This document shows, piece by piece, positions 17,564 to 27,700 of a stretch of 64,000 bases of DNA (position 1 is the stretch's first letter; each line of letters opens with the position of its first letter). Source of the stretch: Stutzerimonas stutzeri (GTDB lineage Bacteria > Pseudomonadota > Gammaproteobacteria > Pseudomonadales > Pseudomonadaceae); the NCBI RefSeq assembly GCF_019090095.1, contig NZ_JAGQFP010000001.1, positions 1,895,001-1,959,000 on the forward strand, in the 5' to 3' direction. The notes beneath the pieces were generated by a model. It had not been told where the DNA came from and searched no databases. It saw only the letters and a list, made by a program, of their open reading frames with translations. The position numbers were made by a program, and so were the translations under genes.

Positions 17564-19357
17564 ATGACCATGCGCCGTTTGCTGAGTCTGCTAATTCTGC
17601 TGTTCGCCCTTCCTGCCGCTGCCGGCTTGTTCGATAGCCGTCCCAGTACCACCCTGGGCGGGCTGAACAACAGTGCGGACTTTCTGCCAGTGCGCGAGGC
17701 CTTCCGCCTGAGCGTAATCGACAGCACCGCCGAGCAGATAAAGCTGCGTTTCGTCGCAGCTGAAGGCTACTACCTTTACCGTCATCGCTTTCAGTTCAAA
17801 TCCAGCGATGCCGGCGTGGTCATCGGCGAGGCCCAACTTCCGACCGGCAAGCAGAAGACCGACGATTACTTCGGCGAGGTCGAGGTCTATTACGGCGTGC
17901 TCGATGTCGAGCTGCCGCTGCGCAACCCGGCAGGCAAGCCCTTCACACTGCAGGTGACCTATCAAGGCTGCGCCGACAAGGGCCTGTGCTACCCGCCCGA
18001 GACGCAGTCATTCGAGATCGACGGAACGTCCGCCACCTCACCCGCCGCCCCTCCCCCTGCACCGGGCCCGACAAGCGATGACAGCGGTGCGCTGTCCTGG
18101 CGTTCGGTGGCCTTGTTCTTCCTCGCCGGGCTGGGGCTGACGTTCACCCCCTGCGTGCTACCCATGCTGCCCATCCTGTCGGGCGTGGTGTTACGCGGAC
18201 AGATCGGCGGCATGCGCAGCTTCCTGCTATCGCTTGCCTATGTGCTGCCCATGGCTGGCGGCTTCGCGGTGCTGGGCGCGCTGATGGGTGTGTTCGGCGC
18301 GGAACTCAACTTGCAGGCACGTTTGCAGTCGCCCTGGGTGCTGGTCCCGTTCGCCTTGTTCTTCGTTGCATTCGCCTTGGCGATGTTCGGCCTGTTCGAA
18401 TTGCGGCTGCCGCAGGCAATGGGCTCCCGCCTGGAGCGCATCGCAGGTAGTGCCAAAGGCGGTTCATTCATGGGCGCGGCGTTGCTGGGCGCGGTGTCCA
18501 GCCTGCTGGTCTCGCCATGCGTCTCGGCACCGCTGGCCGGCGCCCTGCTTTATATCAGCGCGAGCGGGGACGCGTTGGGAGGTGGCCTGAAGCTATTCGC
18601 ACTCGGCCTGGGCATGGGGACGCCGCTGGTCCTGTTCGCCATTGGCGGCGGTGCGCTGTTGCCCAAGAGCGGCCCCTGGATGGTTGTGGTACGCAACGTC
18701 TTCGGCGTCTTGCTGCTGGCGGTGGCTGTCTGGATGCTCGAACGCGTTCTGCCAGCGGCCCTGGCGCTCGCCCTGTGGGGTGTGCTGGCTGCCGGCACGG
18801 CGCTGTTTCTTGGCGCCTTGGAATTCGGTCACAAGACGCCCAAGCAGAAGCTGGCTCAGCTACTGGGCCTGGTGCTGCTGGTTTACGGGCTGGCCACGTG
18901 GATCGGGGCGCTGCAGGGCGGCTCCGATCCGCTGCGACCGCTTCCCCGTACGACTTCGGTAGGTAGCGGCAGCATTGCCAGCGCAAGTGATAGTTGGCAC
19001 ACCGTGACCACGCCGGCCGCACTCGATGCGCAGCTCGATGCTGCTCGCGCCGCCGGGCAGCCACTGATGCTCGACTGGTATGCGGACTGGTGCATCAGCT
19101 GCAAGGTCATCGAACGCGAGGTGTTCGCTGATCCGCAGATCGCTCCACGCCTGGCCGGCTATCGCCTGATTCGTTTCGACATCACCGACAGCAATCCGGC
19201 ACAGCGTGCTCTGCTTGACCGATACAAGCTCTTTGGCCCGCCGGCGATCCTCTTCTTCGCCAAGGACGGGCAGGAGCTGGCTCAGGCACGGGTCGTCGGC
19301 GAAATCGATGCCAGCCAGTTCGCACAGCGGCTCGACCGTGCGGAGGCAGCCCTCTAG
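17564..19357 (+). CDS. dsbD: Thiol:disulfide interchange protein DsbD
   Basis: Inner-membrane protein carrying electrons from cytoplasmic thioredoxin to periplasmic DsbC, DsbG and CcmG. It has a signal peptide, an N-terminal immunoglobulin-like domain with cysteines in QGCADKGLCYPP, a membrane domain of about eight helices with the cysteine pair in FTPCVLPML and SPCVSAPLAG, and a C-terminal thioredoxin domain with WCISCK. The start is either 17564 (MTM) or 17570 (MRRLL); the ribosome site is weak for both. About 597 residues, normal for the family. Confidence 0.95.
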   Translation: MTMRRLLSLLILLFALPAAAGLFDSRPSTTLGGLNNSADFLPVREAFRLSVIDSTAEQIKLRFVAAEGYYLYRHRFQFKSSDAGVVIGEAQLPTGKQKTDDYFGEVEVYYGVLDVELPLRNPAGKPFTLQVTYQGCADKGLCYPPETQSFEIDGTSATSPAAPPPAPGPTSDDSGALSWRSVALFFLAGLGLTFTPCVLPMLPILSGVVLRGQIGGMRSFLLSLAYVLPMAGGFAVLGALMGVFGAELNLQARLQSPWVLVPFALFFVAFALAMFGLFELRLPQAMGSRLERIAGSAKGGSFMGAALLGAVSSLLVSPCVSAPLAGALLYISASGDALGGGLKLFALGLGMGTPLVLFAIGGGALLPKSGPWMVVVRNVFGVLLLAVAVWMLERVLPAALALALWGVLAAGTALFLGALEFGHKTPKQKLAQLLGLVLLVYGLATWIGALQGGSDPLRPLPRTTSVGSGSIASASDSWHTVTTPAALDAQLDAARAAGQPLMLDWYADWCISCKVIEREVFADPQIAPRLAGYRLIRFDITDSNPAQRALLDRYKLFGPPAILFFAKDGQELAQARVVGEIDASQFAQRLDRAEAAL

Positions 19358-19461
19358 GCCCGGTTTCCTTGCGGCAATCTCCAGACATAATGCAGGCATT
19401 TACGCCGATCAAGACATGACTGGACAGTCAGCCCCCGCTTCGGGCATAGTTTTTCCTTTCA

Positions 19462-19491
19462 CCAATCGTGACCCTTCACAACCGCGATTGG
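19462..19491. repeat. Perfect 7-base inverted repeat upstream of aroQ
   Basis: CCAATCG (19462-19468) and CGATTGG (19485-19491) are separated by 16 bases and lie 21 bases before the aroQ start. It could be a regulator site or a leader hairpin. I do not recognise the binding protein. Confidence 0.4.
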
Positions 19492-19512
19492 CTAGAACAA
19501 CAAGGAATGCTC

Positions 19513-19956
19513 ATGGCGACGCTTTTGGTCCTTCACGGCCCGAATCTGAATTTGCTTGGTACGCGCGAACCCGGCGTCTACGGCGCAACGACCTTGGCGC
19601 AGATCAACCAGGATCTCGAGCAACGGGCCCGCGACGCCGGCCATCATCTGCTGCATCTGCAGTCCAACGCCGAGTACGAACTGATCGAACGCATCCATGC
19701 TGCGCGCAGCGAAGGCGTGGACTTCATCCTGATCAATCCTGCTGCCTTTACCCACACCAGCGTCGCATTACGTGACGCGCTGCTGGCAGTGAGCATCCCA
19801 TTCATCGAAGTGCACCTGTCAAACGTGCACAAGCGTGAACCTTTCCGCCATCACTCCTACTTCTCGGATGTCGCGGTAGGGGTGATCTGCGGCCTTGGCG
19901 CCAGCGGTTATCGCCTGGCATTGGAGGCCGCCCTGGAACAACTCGCTGCTTCCTGA
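19513..19956 (+). CDS. aroQ: 3-dehydroquinate dehydratase, type II
   Basis: Third step of the shikimate pathway, dehydroquinate to dehydroshikimate, as a dodecamer. The 147-residue length is exact for the family. The active-site loop [17 protein letters not shown] holds the lid Arg and catalytic Tyr, and the other motifs are [16 protein letters not shown] and [18 protein letters not shown]. The start at 19513 has AAGGA six bases upstream; the ATGs at 19507 and 19468 are less good. It precedes accB by 77 bases, as I recall for PAO1. Confidence 0.96.
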   Translation: MATLLVLHGPNLNLLGTREPGVYGATTLAQINQDLEQRARDAGHHLLHLQSNAEYELIERIHAARSEGVDFILINPAAFTHTSVALRDALLAVSIPFIEVHLSNVHKREPFRHHSYFSDVAVGVICGLGASGYRLALEAALEQLAAS

Positions 19957-20033
19957 CAGGCCATGCGCGCCGCGCACGGCCTCGAAGAAGCGAGCAGCAA
20001 TGCCCTTCGAACTTACTTGGGAGTCACCGCTTC

Positions 20034-20492
20034 ATGGATATTCGCAAAGTCAAGAAACTGATCGAGCTGCTGGAAGAGTCCGGTATCGACGAGCTGGAAA
20101 TTCACGAGGGCGAAGAATCCGTTCGCATCAGCCGCCACAGCAAGCAAGCGGCCGTGCAGCAGCCTTACTATGCCCAGGCACCGATGCCCGCCCCCGCCGC
20201 TGCGCCAGCCGCTGCGCCAGCCGCCGCCGACGCCGCACCGGCACAGCCGAAACTCAACGGCACCGTGGTTCGTTCGCCGATGGTTGGCACCTTCTACCGC
20301 GCATCGTCGCCAGAAGCGGCCAGTTTCGTCGAAGTCGGCCAGAGCGTTAAGAAAGGCGACATCCTTTGCATCGTCGAGGCGATGAAAATGATGAACCACA
20401 TCGAGGCCGAAACCAGCGGCACCATCGAATCCATCCTGGTGGAGAATGGTCAGCCGGTCGAATACGACCAGCCGCTGTTCACCATCGTTTGA
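20034..20492 (+). CDS. accB: Biotin carboxyl carrier protein of acetyl-CoA carboxylase
   Basis: Carrier of the biotin that moves carboxylate between AccC and the carboxyltransferase in the first step of fatty acid synthesis. The 152-residue protein has an N-terminal interaction part, an Ala/Pro-rich hinge at about 48-72 encoded by a GC-rich repeat, and a C-terminal biotinyl domain. K118 in EAMKMM is the biotinylated lysine. accC follows after 17 bases. Confidence 0.97.
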   Translation: MDIRKVKKLIELLEESGIDELEIHEGEESVRISRHSKQAAVQQPYYAQAPMPAPAAAPAAAPAAADAAPAQPKLNGTVVRSPMVGTFYRASSPEAASFVEVGQSVKKGDILCIVEAMKMMNHIEAETSGTIESILVENGQPVEYDQPLFTIV

Positions 20493-20509
20493 ACCGCGGA
20501 GAGCCAACG

Positions 20510-21859
20510 ATGTTGGAAAAAGTACTAATCGCCAACCGCGGTGAAATCGCCCTGCGGATCTTGCGAGCCTGCAAAGAGCTGGGCATCAAGACCGTCGCGG
20601 TGCATTCCACCGCTGACCGCGAGCTCATGCACCTGGCGCTGGCTGACGAGTCCGTCTGCATCGGCCCGGCCCTTGCTACCAATTCCTACCTGCACATTCC
20701 TGCGATCATTGCCGCCGCGGAAGTGACCGGAGCCACGGCGATCCATCCGGGCTACGGCTTCCTCGCAGAAAACGCCGACTTTGCCGAACAGGTTGAAAAA
20801 TCCGGCTTTGCCTTCGTCGGGCCAAAAGCTGAAACCATCCGCCTGATGGGCGACAAGGTGTCGGCCAAGGACGCGATGATCAAGGCCGGCGTGCCGGTGG
20901 TTCCCGGCTCCGACGGCCCCCTTCCCGAGGACGAGGGCGAAGCCCTGCGGATCGCTCGTGAAGTCGGTTATCCGGTAATCATCAAAGCCGCAGGTGGCGG
21001 CGGTGGGCGCGGCATGCGCGTGGTTTATCAGGAAGAAGACCTGATCAAATCCGCCAAACTGACCCGTACCGAAGCGGGTGCGGCGTTCGGCAACCCGATG
21101 GTCTATCTGGAGAAGTTCCTCGGTAACCCACGCCACGTGGAAGTCCAGGTACTGTCTGATGGCCAGGGCAACGCCATCCACCTGGGTGACCGTGACTGCT
21201 CGCTGCAACGTCGGCACCAGAAGGTTCTGGAAGAAGCGCCGGCGCCTTATATCGATGAAAAAGCTCGCGCCGAAGTGCTCAAGCGCTGCACCGACGCCTG
21301 CGTCGAAATCGGCTACCGCGGCGCCGGCACCTTCGAGTTCCTCTACGAAGACGGCCGTTTCTACTTCATCGAGATGAACACGCGTGTCCAGGTCGAACAC
21401 CCTGTTACCGAGATGGTGACCGGTGTGGATATCGTCAAGGAAATGCTGAGCATCGCCGCTGGCAACAAGCTGTCGGTCAAGCAGGAGGACGTGGTGATTC
21501 GCGGTCATTCCCTGGAGTGCCGGATCAACGCCGAGGACCCGTCGAACTTCCTGCCCAGCCCAGGCAAGGTCAAGCACTTCCATGCACCGGGTGGCAACGG
21601 CGTACGGGTCGATTCGCACCTGTACAGCGGCTATTCGGTACCGCCGAACTACGATTCGCTGATCGGCAAGCTGATCACCTACGGTGCGACGCGCGAAGAA
21701 GCCATGGCCAGAATGCGCAACGCGCTGGATGAGATCGTCGTCGATGGCATCAAGACCAATATCCCGCTGCATCGGGATCTGGTACGCGACGCCGGCTTCT
21801 GCAAGGGTGGCGTGAACATCCATTACCTGGAAAAGAAGCTGGGAATGGACAAGCACTGA
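20510..21859 (+). CDS. accC: Biotin carboxylase subunit of acetyl-CoA carboxylase
   Basis: ATP-grasp enzyme that carboxylates biotin on AccB with bicarbonate. It is 449 residues, the usual size. The start is [17 protein letters not shown], followed by the glycine-rich ATP lid ([12 protein letters not shown]), the [14 protein letters not shown] motif and [14 protein letters not shown] near the active site. The start at 20510 follows accB closely. Confidence 0.97.
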   Translation: MLEKVLIANRGEIALRILRACKELGIKTVAVHSTADRELMHLALADESVCIGPALATNSYLHIPAIIAAAEVTGATAIHPGYGFLAENADFAEQVEKSGFAFVGPKAETIRLMGDKVSAKDAMIKAGVPVVPGSDGPLPEDEGEALRIAREVGYPVIIKAAGGGGGRGMRVVYQEEDLIKSAKLTRTEAGAAFGNPMVYLEKFLGNPRHVEVQVLSDGQGNAIHLGDRDCSLQRRHQKVLEEAPAPYIDEKARAEVLKRCTDACVEIGYRGAGTFEFLYEDGRFYFIEMNTRVQVEHPVTEMVTGVDIVKEMLSIAAGNKLSVKQEDVVIRGHSLECRINAEDPSNFLPSPGKVKHFHAPGGNGVRVDSHLYSGYSVPPNYDSLIGKLITYGATREEAMARMRNALDEIVVDGIKTNIPLHRDLVRDAGFCKGGVNIHYLEKKLGMDKH

Positions 21860-21877
21860 TCCGGTGCTGCACTGACT

Positions 21878-21898
21878 AGGGCTGCCAATGGCAGCCCT
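21878..21898 (+). terminator. Terminator of accB-accC
   Basis: Nine-base-pair stem AGGGCTGCC/GGCAGCCCT with an AAT loop, 18 bases past the accC stop, followed by TTGTCGTTT. Confidence 0.65.
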
Positions 21899-22001
21899 TG
21901 TCGTTTCCGGTGTTCACTATTGGAAGCCTGAGCGACTAGGCAGTAAGCTCGCTCACTTTTCTCGGTCCGCAGCGATGCGGTCGCCACTCCATGAGGTCTC
22001 C

Positions 22002-22883
22002 ATGTCCTGGTTACAGCTTCGTCTCGCCATCTCTCCGGAACAGGCGCAGCCCCTCGAAGACGCCCTGCTGGGCGTCGGCGCAGTCTCGGTCACGTTCATG
22101 GATGCCGAAGACCAGCCCATATTCGAGCCGGATCTCGGTACCACGCCACTGTGGTCGCGCACTCACCTGCTGGCACTGTTCGAAGCCGACGTCGACGAGG
22201 CCAACCTGCTTGCCCACCTGCAACTACTGGTAGGCGGCCAACTGCCTGAGCACCAGCTTGAGCACATCGAAGACCAGGACTGGGAACGCAGCTGGATGGA
22301 CAACTTCCACCCGATGCGTTTCGGACGCAGGCTGTGGATCGTGCCGAGCTGGCACGCGGCGCCTGAACCGGAGGCGGTGAACTTGCTGCTCGACCCAGGC
22401 CTGGCGTTCGGCACTGGCACCCATCCGACCACCGCACTGTGCCTGGAGTGGCTGGACGCTCAGGCATTGGACGGCACGCAAGTGCTGGATTTCGGCTGTG
22501 GGTCGGGCATTCTTGCCATCGCGGCGCTGCTCCTGGGGGCTGAACAGGCGGTAGGCACCGATATCGACGTTCAAGCGCTCGAAGCCTCGCGCGATAACGC
22601 CGACCGCAATGGCATCGACCCCGCGCGCTTCCCGCTCTATCTGCCAGAACAGCTGCCCCAAGGCCAGGCCGACGTGGTGGTCGCCAACATTCTCGCCGGA
22701 CCGCTGGTAACGCTGGCACCACGCATAAGCGAGCGGGTCAAACCGGGCGGCCGTCTGGCGCTGTCCGGCATTCTGCTCGAGCAGGCCGAAGAGGTTCGCG
22801 CCGCCTATGTGACCCTGTTCGACCTGGACCCGACGGCCGAGAAGGACGGCTGGGTGCGAATCACCGGAGTCCGCCGCCAGTAA
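22002..22883 (+). CDS. prmA: Ribosomal protein L11 methyltransferase
   Basis: Trimethylates ribosomal protein L11 using SAM. It has 293 residues: an N-terminal substrate domain ([11 protein letters not shown]..., [19 protein letters not shown]) and a C-terminal SAM domain with [19 protein letters not shown] and [11 protein letters not shown] start at 22002, with GAGG five bases upstream; the frame is open further upstream but unlike the family. It lies between accC and the DUF3426 gene, the usual Pseudomonas order. Confidence 0.96.
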   Translation: MSWLQLRLAISPEQAQPLEDALLGVGAVSVTFMDAEDQPIFEPDLGTTPLWSRTHLLALFEADVDEANLLAHLQLLVGGQLPEHQLEHIEDQDWERSWMDNFHPMRFGRRLWIVPSWHAAPEPEAVNLLLDPGLAFGTGTHPTTALCLEWLDAQALDGTQVLDFGCGSGILAIAALLLGAEQAVGTDIDVQALEASRDNADRNGIDPARFPLYLPEQLPQGQADVVVANILAGPLVTLAPRISERVKPGGRLALSGILLEQAEEVRAAYVTLFDLDPTAEKDGWVRITGVRRQ

Positions 22884-22993
22884 CGAGGCATCGGCCGAGT
22901 GGGACGCACACGGCTCGCCGCCCGCTGCAAGCCTGCACTGCCGCTCATCGGTGCGCATGCGCTAGACTACCGTGATTTCCGCCGGACCAACGC

Positions 22994-24277
22994 ATGACCA
23001 GTTTCATCACCCAGTGTCCTCATTGCCGCACCAGTTTTCGCCTCAGCCGCAACCAGCTCACCGCGGCTCGTGGCGTGGTGCGATGTGGCGCATGCATGGA
23101 GCTGTTCAATGCGGCCCGCCAGCTGCAGGAGGACGATCGGACAACCGGCGCTGCGGCAACACCTAATGCAGCCGGGCGTGCCGGCCGCGGGGATGAGCGC
23201 TCGACGGCGCCTGCAGCTGGCGTTGCGCGCAAAGATGAAACGCTGTGGATTCACGACGAGCTCGATCTGGACAACCTGGATCTCGACGAGGAACTGGCGA
23301 AGCTCGAACGACAGGAACTGGCGTTATCGACCGAGTCCCTCGACCTGCTGCCACGGCCTGGCAAGGACGCATCGCCAGCGGCGGCGCCGCGATCGCAGGC
23401 CGCTGACGAAAGCTGGGCCGAGCGACTGCTCGGCGCCGAAAGCGATGCAGCCGCGCCACACCGTAGCGCACCAGCGGAGGCAACGGCGGCTGACGGGTTG
23501 GCTTCAACAGCGCTGCACTTCACACCAGTAGACGCCGAGCACCCCGCCCCGCCCAGTCCGTTGAAACGCCCGCGTAGCCCTCTGACCAAGCCGCACGATA
23601 CCGGGGGCCGCATCGAGCCGGTCCTCGACGGGACCACCGAAACGGATACGGATGAAGTGCCGCTGGATGCCGACCTGACGGCCGAGCCTCATGCCGAACC
23701 CGCCACGGACCGGGAAAGACGTCGGGATGATAACAACCCGCTATTCGAACTCGACGACGAGCCGCTGCAGCTCGATTGGCAAGCACGCCGTCGACCCTGG
23801 GGGCGCTGGTTAGGCTGGGGGCTGCTGAATCTGATCGCCCTGCTGGCGCTCGTCGCACAATACGTGACCTATAACTTCGATGAGCTGGCACGCCAGGACG
23901 GCTACCGCCCCTGGCTCGAGCGAGCCTGCCCGATGCTTGGCTGCGAGCTGCCGCCCCGGGTCGATGTCAGCCAGATCAAGAGCAGCAACCTGGTGGTGCG
24001 TAGCCACCCCGACTTCGCTGGCGCACTGGTGGTCGACGCCATCATCTACAACCGTGCGTCGTTCGCTCAGCCGTTCCCCTTGCTCGAGATTCGCTTCGAC
24101 GACATCGGCGGAAAGACCCTTGCGCGTCGCACCTTCAAGCCCAGCGAATACCTTTCCGGCGAGTTGGCGGGACAGCGCGAAATGCCCTCGCAGATTCCGA
24201 TCCACATCGCGCTGGACATACTCGATCCTGGCGCCAAGGCCGTGAACTACAGCCTGAGTTTTCGCTCCCCTGAATAG
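22994..24277 (+). CDS. Zinc-ribbon and DUF3426 domain membrane protein
   Basis: Membrane protein of 427 residues, function unknown. The N-terminal MJ0042-type zinc ribbon (CPHCRTSF ... VRCGAC) is followed by about 200 residues of acidic, low-complexity linker. One transmembrane helix (about 278-300, WLGWGLLNLIALLALVA) leads to the C-terminal DUF3426 domain, which has a cysteine pair in CPMLGCELP and is predicted to be periplasmic. A gene of this kind sits before dusB in many Pseudomonas. Confidence 0.85.
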   Translation: MTSFITQCPHCRTSFRLSRNQLTAARGVVRCGACMELFNAARQLQEDDRTTGAAATPNAAGRAGRGDERSTAPAAGVARKDETLWIHDELDLDNLDLDEELAKLERQELALSTESLDLLPRPGKDASPAAAPRSQAADESWAERLLGAESDAAAPHRSAPAEATAADGLASTALHFTPVDAEHPAPPSPLKRPRSPLTKPHDTGGRIEPVLDGTTETDTDEVPLDADLTAEPHAEPATDRERRRDDNNPLFELDDEPLQLDWQARRRPWGRWLGWGLLNLIALLALVAQYVTYNFDELARQDGYRPWLERACPMLGCELPPRVDVSQIKSSNLVVRSHPDFAGALVVDAIIYNRASFAQPFPLLEIRFDDIGGKTLARRTFKPSEYLSGELAGQREMPSQIPIHIALDILDPGAKAVNYSLSFRSPE

Positions 24278-24296
24278 CCTCTTGCCTGACTAGACA

Positions 24297-24336
24297 GCGC
24301 AGCAGACGCCTTGCTCGCAGGTGTCGCCTGCTGCGC
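24297..24336 (+). other. Stable hairpin after the DUF3426 gene
   Basis: GCGCAGCAG pairs with CTGCTGCGC, with a second inner stem ACGCC/GGTGT around the loop. It lies about 20 bases past the DUF3426 stop. No T run follows, so it may protect the 3' end of the mRNA rather than end transcription. Confidence 0.4.
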
Positions 24337-24397
24337 AGGGCACAGATTCACGTCCGGTTATAAGCCTTCAGCTGCTCAGAATTTGTTCAGAACAGCC

Positions 24398-24426
24398 TTT
24401 AACCCGTCATCCGGAGCGGGTATTAT
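24398..24426 (+). promoter_or_regulatory. Promoter of dusB-fis
   Basis: TTTAAC (24398-24403) and TATTAT (24421-24426) are separated by 17 bases and followed by a C/G-rich start region (GCTCACCC). In E. coli the dusB-fis promoter is growth-rate and stringently controlled with a pyrimidine start; the same features are plausible here but unproven. Confidence 0.5.
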
Positions 24427-24486
24427 GCTCACCCTTTTTTGCTGTCCCGATCGACCTAACAAGCAGGCTCCAGGCAGGGAATCTTC

Positions 24487-25500
24487 ATGTCAGCGGTACG
24501 CATCGGCCCCTATATTCTTCCGAATCGATTGATCCTCGCGCCCATGGCGGGCGTGACCGATCAGCCGTTCCGTCAGTTGTGTCGCCGCCTCGGCGCCGGG
24601 CTGGTGGTATCGGAGATGGTCACCAGCGACGTCCGCCTGTGGAACAGCCGCAAGTCGCGGCTACGCCTGCTGCATGACGGGGATCCCGAGCCGCGCTCCG
24701 TGCAGATCGTCGGCGGCGATCCGCAGATGCTGGCCGAGGCTGCCGTCCGCAATGTCGAGCTGGGCGCGCAGATCATCGATATCAACATGGGTTGCCCGGC
24801 GAAGAAGGTCTGCAACAAAGCAGCCGGGTCGGCGCTGATGAAGGATGAGCGACTGGTGTCGGCCATCCTCGAGGCAGTGACCGGCGCGGTTGAGGTTCCG
24901 GTGACATTGAAAATCCGTACCGGCTGGGACAGGCAGAACAAGAACGGACTCACGGTGGCGAAGATCGCCGAACAATCCGGAATTGCTGCGTTGGCCGTGC
25001 ATGGCCGTACGCGTGCCGACCTTTACACAGGCGAAGCCGAGTACGACACCATTGCGGCAATCAAGCAGCAGGTATCGATCCCGGTATTTGCCAACGGCGA
25101 TATCGATACACCGTTGAAGGCACGCCAAGTGCTGCAAGCGACAGGCGCCGATGGTTTGCTGATCGGGCGGGCGGCTCAGGGCAGGCCGTGGATCTTCCGC
25201 GAGATCAATCATTATCTGGCCACCGGCGAGCTGCTCGCACCCCCGGACCTGTCCGAGGTCGAGCGCATCCTGCTGGAGCACCTGCACGCCTTGCATGCTT
25301 TCTATGGTGACGTCATGGGTGTGCGCATCGCGCGCAAGCATGTCAGTTGGTATCTCGCAACACTTCCCGGCGCGCGGGAATACCGCGCCCGGTTCAATGG
25401 TTTGGAAGACAGGGACGCGCAATGCGCCAGTGTTCGGGCATTTCTGGCCGAACGCCGAACAGGCCCTGACTCTGGGGATGGAAAAGGGGTGGCTGCATGA
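24487..25500 (+). CDS. dusB: tRNA-dihydrouridine synthase B
   Basis: FMN-dependent TIM-barrel enzyme reducing specific uridines in tRNA, 337 residues. It has [12 protein letters not shown] at the start of the barrel, [19 protein letters not shown] with the catalytic cysteine, and [14 protein letters not shown]. The fis start overlaps its stop (ATGA), the classic dusB-fis operon. Confidence 0.95.
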   Translation: MSAVRIGPYILPNRLILAPMAGVTDQPFRQLCRRLGAGLVVSEMVTSDVRLWNSRKSRLRLLHDGDPEPRSVQIVGGDPQMLAEAAVRNVELGAQIIDINMGCPAKKVCNKAAGSALMKDERLVSAILEAVTGAVEVPVTLKIRTGWDRQNKNGLTVAKIAEQSGIAALAVHGRTRADLYTGEAEYDTIAAIKQQVSIPVFANGDIDTPLKARQVLQATGADGLLIGRAAQGRPWIFREINHYLATGELLAPPDLSEVERILLEHLHALHAFYGDVMGVRIARKHVSWYLATLPGAREYRARFNGLEDRDAQCASVRAFLAERRTGPDSGDGKGVAA

Positions 25501-25817
25501 CGCTGTTGAACGAAACACTGCTAACTGGAACAACATCCGTGAGCGACAACGTGAACCTCAAGCAACACCTCAATACGCCGAGCGAAGCAGGCCAGACCCT
25601 GCGCGGCAGCGTGGAGAAGGCGTTGCACAACTATTTCGCCCATCTCGAAGGCGCTGACGTCACGGACGTTTACAACCTGGTGCTGTCCGAGGTGGAGGCG
25701 CCGCTGCTGGAAACGGTGATGAACTACGTCAAGGGCAACCAGACCAAAGCCTCCGAGCTACTGGGCCTGAACCGCGGCACCCTGCGCAAGAAACTCAAGC
25801 AGTACGACCTTCTCTGA
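25497..25817 (+). CDS. fis: DNA-binding protein Fis
   Basis: Nucleoid protein that bends DNA, activates stable-RNA genes and helps recombination. The 106-residue protein has four helices with the C-terminal helix-turn-helix ([20 protein letters not shown]) almost identical to E. coli Fis. The N-terminus is more divergent. It is translated in coupling with dusB (4-base overlap). Confidence 0.97.
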   Translation: MTLLNETLLTGTTSVSDNVNLKQHLNTPSEAGQTLRGSVEKALHNYFAHLEGADVTDVYNLVLSEVEAPLLETVMNYVKGNQTKASELLGLNRGTLRKKLKQYDLL

Positions 25818-25825
25818 TCAGTGGC

Positions 25826-25885
25826 AAGCTCCGACGGAACGGCGCGAGCCGTCCCAGGAGCTTTCCGCTTGAAGCCTGTAGCTCC
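25826..25885 (+). promoter_or_regulatory. Two mutually exclusive stems in front of purH
   Basis: Stem A pairs AAGCTCC (25826-25832) with GGAGCTT (25857-25863), with extra inner pairs GAC/GTC and GGC/GCC. Stem B pairs the same GGAGCT (25857-25862) with AGCTCC (25880-25885), which lies one base before the AGGA ribosome site of purH. Stem A also serves as a weak fis terminator candidate. The arrangement looks like a switch but no ligand domain is recognised. Confidence 0.4.
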
Positions 25886-25897
25886 TAGGAACTGTCT

Positions 25898-27502
25898 ATG
25901 ACCGACCAAAGCACCCGCCTTCCCGTCCGCCGCGCGCTGATCAGCGTGTCCGACAAGACCGGCGTCGTTGACTTCGCCCGCGAACTCGTCGCCCTGGGCG
26001 TCGAGATTCTTTCCACCGGCGGCACATTCAAGCTGCTGCGTGAAAACGGCATCGCCGCGGTGGAGGTCGCCGACTACACCGGCTTCCCCGAAATGATGGA
26101 CGGCCGGGTAAAGACCCTGCACCCGAAGATCCACGGTGGCATTCTTGGCCGTCGTGATCTCGACGGCGCGGTCATGGCAGAACACGGCATCAACCCGATC
26201 GACCTGGTCGCGGTCAATCTCTATCCCTTCGCCGCCACCGTCGCCAAGCCTGGCTGTTCCCTGCCGGATGCTATCGAGAACATCGATATCGGCGGTCCAA
26301 CCATGGTTCGCAGCGCCGCCAAGAACCACAAGGACGTCGCAATCGTGGTCAACGCGGACGACTACGCCGGTGTCATCGAGAACCTTCAGAACGGCGGCCT
26401 GACGTATGCCCAGCGCTTCGATCTGGCGCTCAAGGCCTTCGAGCACACCGCCTCCTACGACGGCATGATCGCCAACTACCTGGGCACCGTTGACCAGAGC
26501 GCCGAAACCCTTTCCACCGAAGGCCGTAGCCTGCTGCCACGCACCTTCACCACTCAGTTCGTCAAGGCGCAGGACATGCGCTACGGCGAGAATCCGCACC
26601 AGATTGCCGCCTTCTACGTCGAAACTGCTGACGAAGCCTGCATCGCCACCGCACGCCAGCTGCAGGGCAAGGAGCTGTCGTTCAACAACGTCGCCGACAC
26701 CGACGCGGCGCTCGAATGCGTGAAGAGCTTCGTCAAGCCGGCCTGCGTCATCGTCAAGCACGCTAACCCCTGCGGCGTTGCCGTGGTACCGGACGAAGAC
26801 GGCGGTATCCGCCAGGCCTATGAACTGGCCTACGCCACTGACAGCGAGTCGGCCTTCGGCGGCATCATCGCCTTCAACCGCGAGCTGGACGGCGAGACGG
26901 CCAAGGCTATCGTCGATCGCCAGTTCGTCGAAGTGATCATCGCGCCGAGCATATCGGCCGAAGCCCGCGACGTGGTCGCGAGCAAGGCAAACGTGCGCTT
27001 GCTCGAGTGCGGCCAGTGGCCAGCCGAGCGCGCGCCGGGCTGGGATTTCAAACGCGTCAATGGCGGCCTGCTGGTACAGAGCCGGGACATCGCGATGATC
27101 AGCGAGGCCGACCTCAAGGTCGTTACCCAGCGCGCGCCGTCTGAGCAGGAAATTCACGACCTGATCTTCGCCTGGAAAGTGGCCAAGTTCGTCAAATCCA
27201 ACGCCATCGTTTACGCCAAGAACCGCCAGACCGTCGGCGTTGGCGCCGGCCAGATGAGCCGCGTCAACTCTGCCCGCATCGCTGCAATCAAGGCCGAGCA
27301 CGCCGGCCTGCCGGTCCAGGGCGCCGTGATGGCCAGCGATGCGTTCTTCCCCTTCCGTGATGGCATCGACAATGCTGCCAAGGCCGGTATTACCGCGGTC
27401 ATCCAGCCGGGCGGCTCGATGCGCGACGCGGAGGTGATCGCAGCGGCAGACGAAGCCGGTATCGCCATGGTGTTCACCGGTATGCGCCACTTCCGGCACT
27501 AA
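25898..27502 (+). CDS. purH: Bifunctional AICAR transformylase/IMP cyclohydrolase
   Basis: Last two steps of IMP synthesis. The 534-residue protein has the N-terminal MGS-like IMP cyclohydrolase ([39 protein letters not shown]) and the C-terminal AICAR transformylase. The latter includes [13 protein letters not shown], the KHANPCG motif and QPGGSMRD near the end. AGGA seven bases before the ATG supports the start. Confidence 0.97.
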   Translation: MTDQSTRLPVRRALISVSDKTGVVDFARELVALGVEILSTGGTFKLLRENGIAAVEVADYTGFPEMMDGRVKTLHPKIHGGILGRRDLDGAVMAEHGINPIDLVAVNLYPFAATVAKPGCSLPDAIENIDIGGPTMVRSAAKNHKDVAIVVNADDYAGVIENLQNGGLTYAQRFDLALKAFEHTASYDGMIANYLGTVDQSAETLSTEGRSLLPRTFTTQFVKAQDMRYGENPHQIAAFYVETADEACIATARQLQGKELSFNNVADTDAALECVKSFVKPACVIVKHANPCGVAVVPDEDGGIRQAYELAYATDSESAFGGIIAFNRELDGETAKAIVDRQFVEVIIAPSISAEARDVVASKANVRLLECGQWPAERAPGWDFKRVNGGLLVQSRDIAMISEADLKVVTQRAPSEQEIHDLIFAWKVAKFVKSNAIVYAKNRQTVGVGAGQMSRVNSARIAAIKAEHAGLPVQGAVMASDAFFPFRDGIDNAAKAGITAVIQPGGSMRDAEVIAAADEAGIAMVFTGMRHFRH

Positions 27503-27633
27503 CATCGGTCGCACTCGGACAGGCACCTGCGACGCTGCCCGACGCTTCCCCATGCTCATTGCCAGAAGGCAGCTCCGCTGGGTGAAGAATCGGGCGCCTT
27601 GCATCTGCCGGCCCGAACGCGACCTCGGTATTC

Positions 27634-27664
27634 GTAGGGTGGATGACGCTTCGCTTATCCACCG
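27634..27664 (+). repeat. Short palindromic intergenic repeat (REP-like)
   Basis: GTAGGGTGGATGACGCTTCG runs into CTTATCCACCG, so GGTGGAT pairs with ATCCACC around a CGCTTCG-type loop. This motif family recurs between genes in many Pseudomonas and other proteobacteria. Only one copy was noticed here. It lies in the 198-base gap between purH and purD, where I see no gene. Confidence 0.55.
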
Positions 27665-27700
27665 AGTGGGCTACCGGCCCGCCTCCACTTGGAGAAAGAA

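Noticed and set aside
20195..20240. Tandem GC-rich repeat inside accB
   Set aside because: It encodes the normal Ala/Pro hinge of the biotin carrier protein.
20525..21856. 443-codon frame opposite accC
   Set aside because: Long antisense frames are expected in GC-rich genes with strong third-position bias; it resembles no known protein and covers a certain gene.
25724..27604. 626-codon frame opposite purH
   Set aside because: Mirror frame of a core gene with no family motif and no ribosome site.
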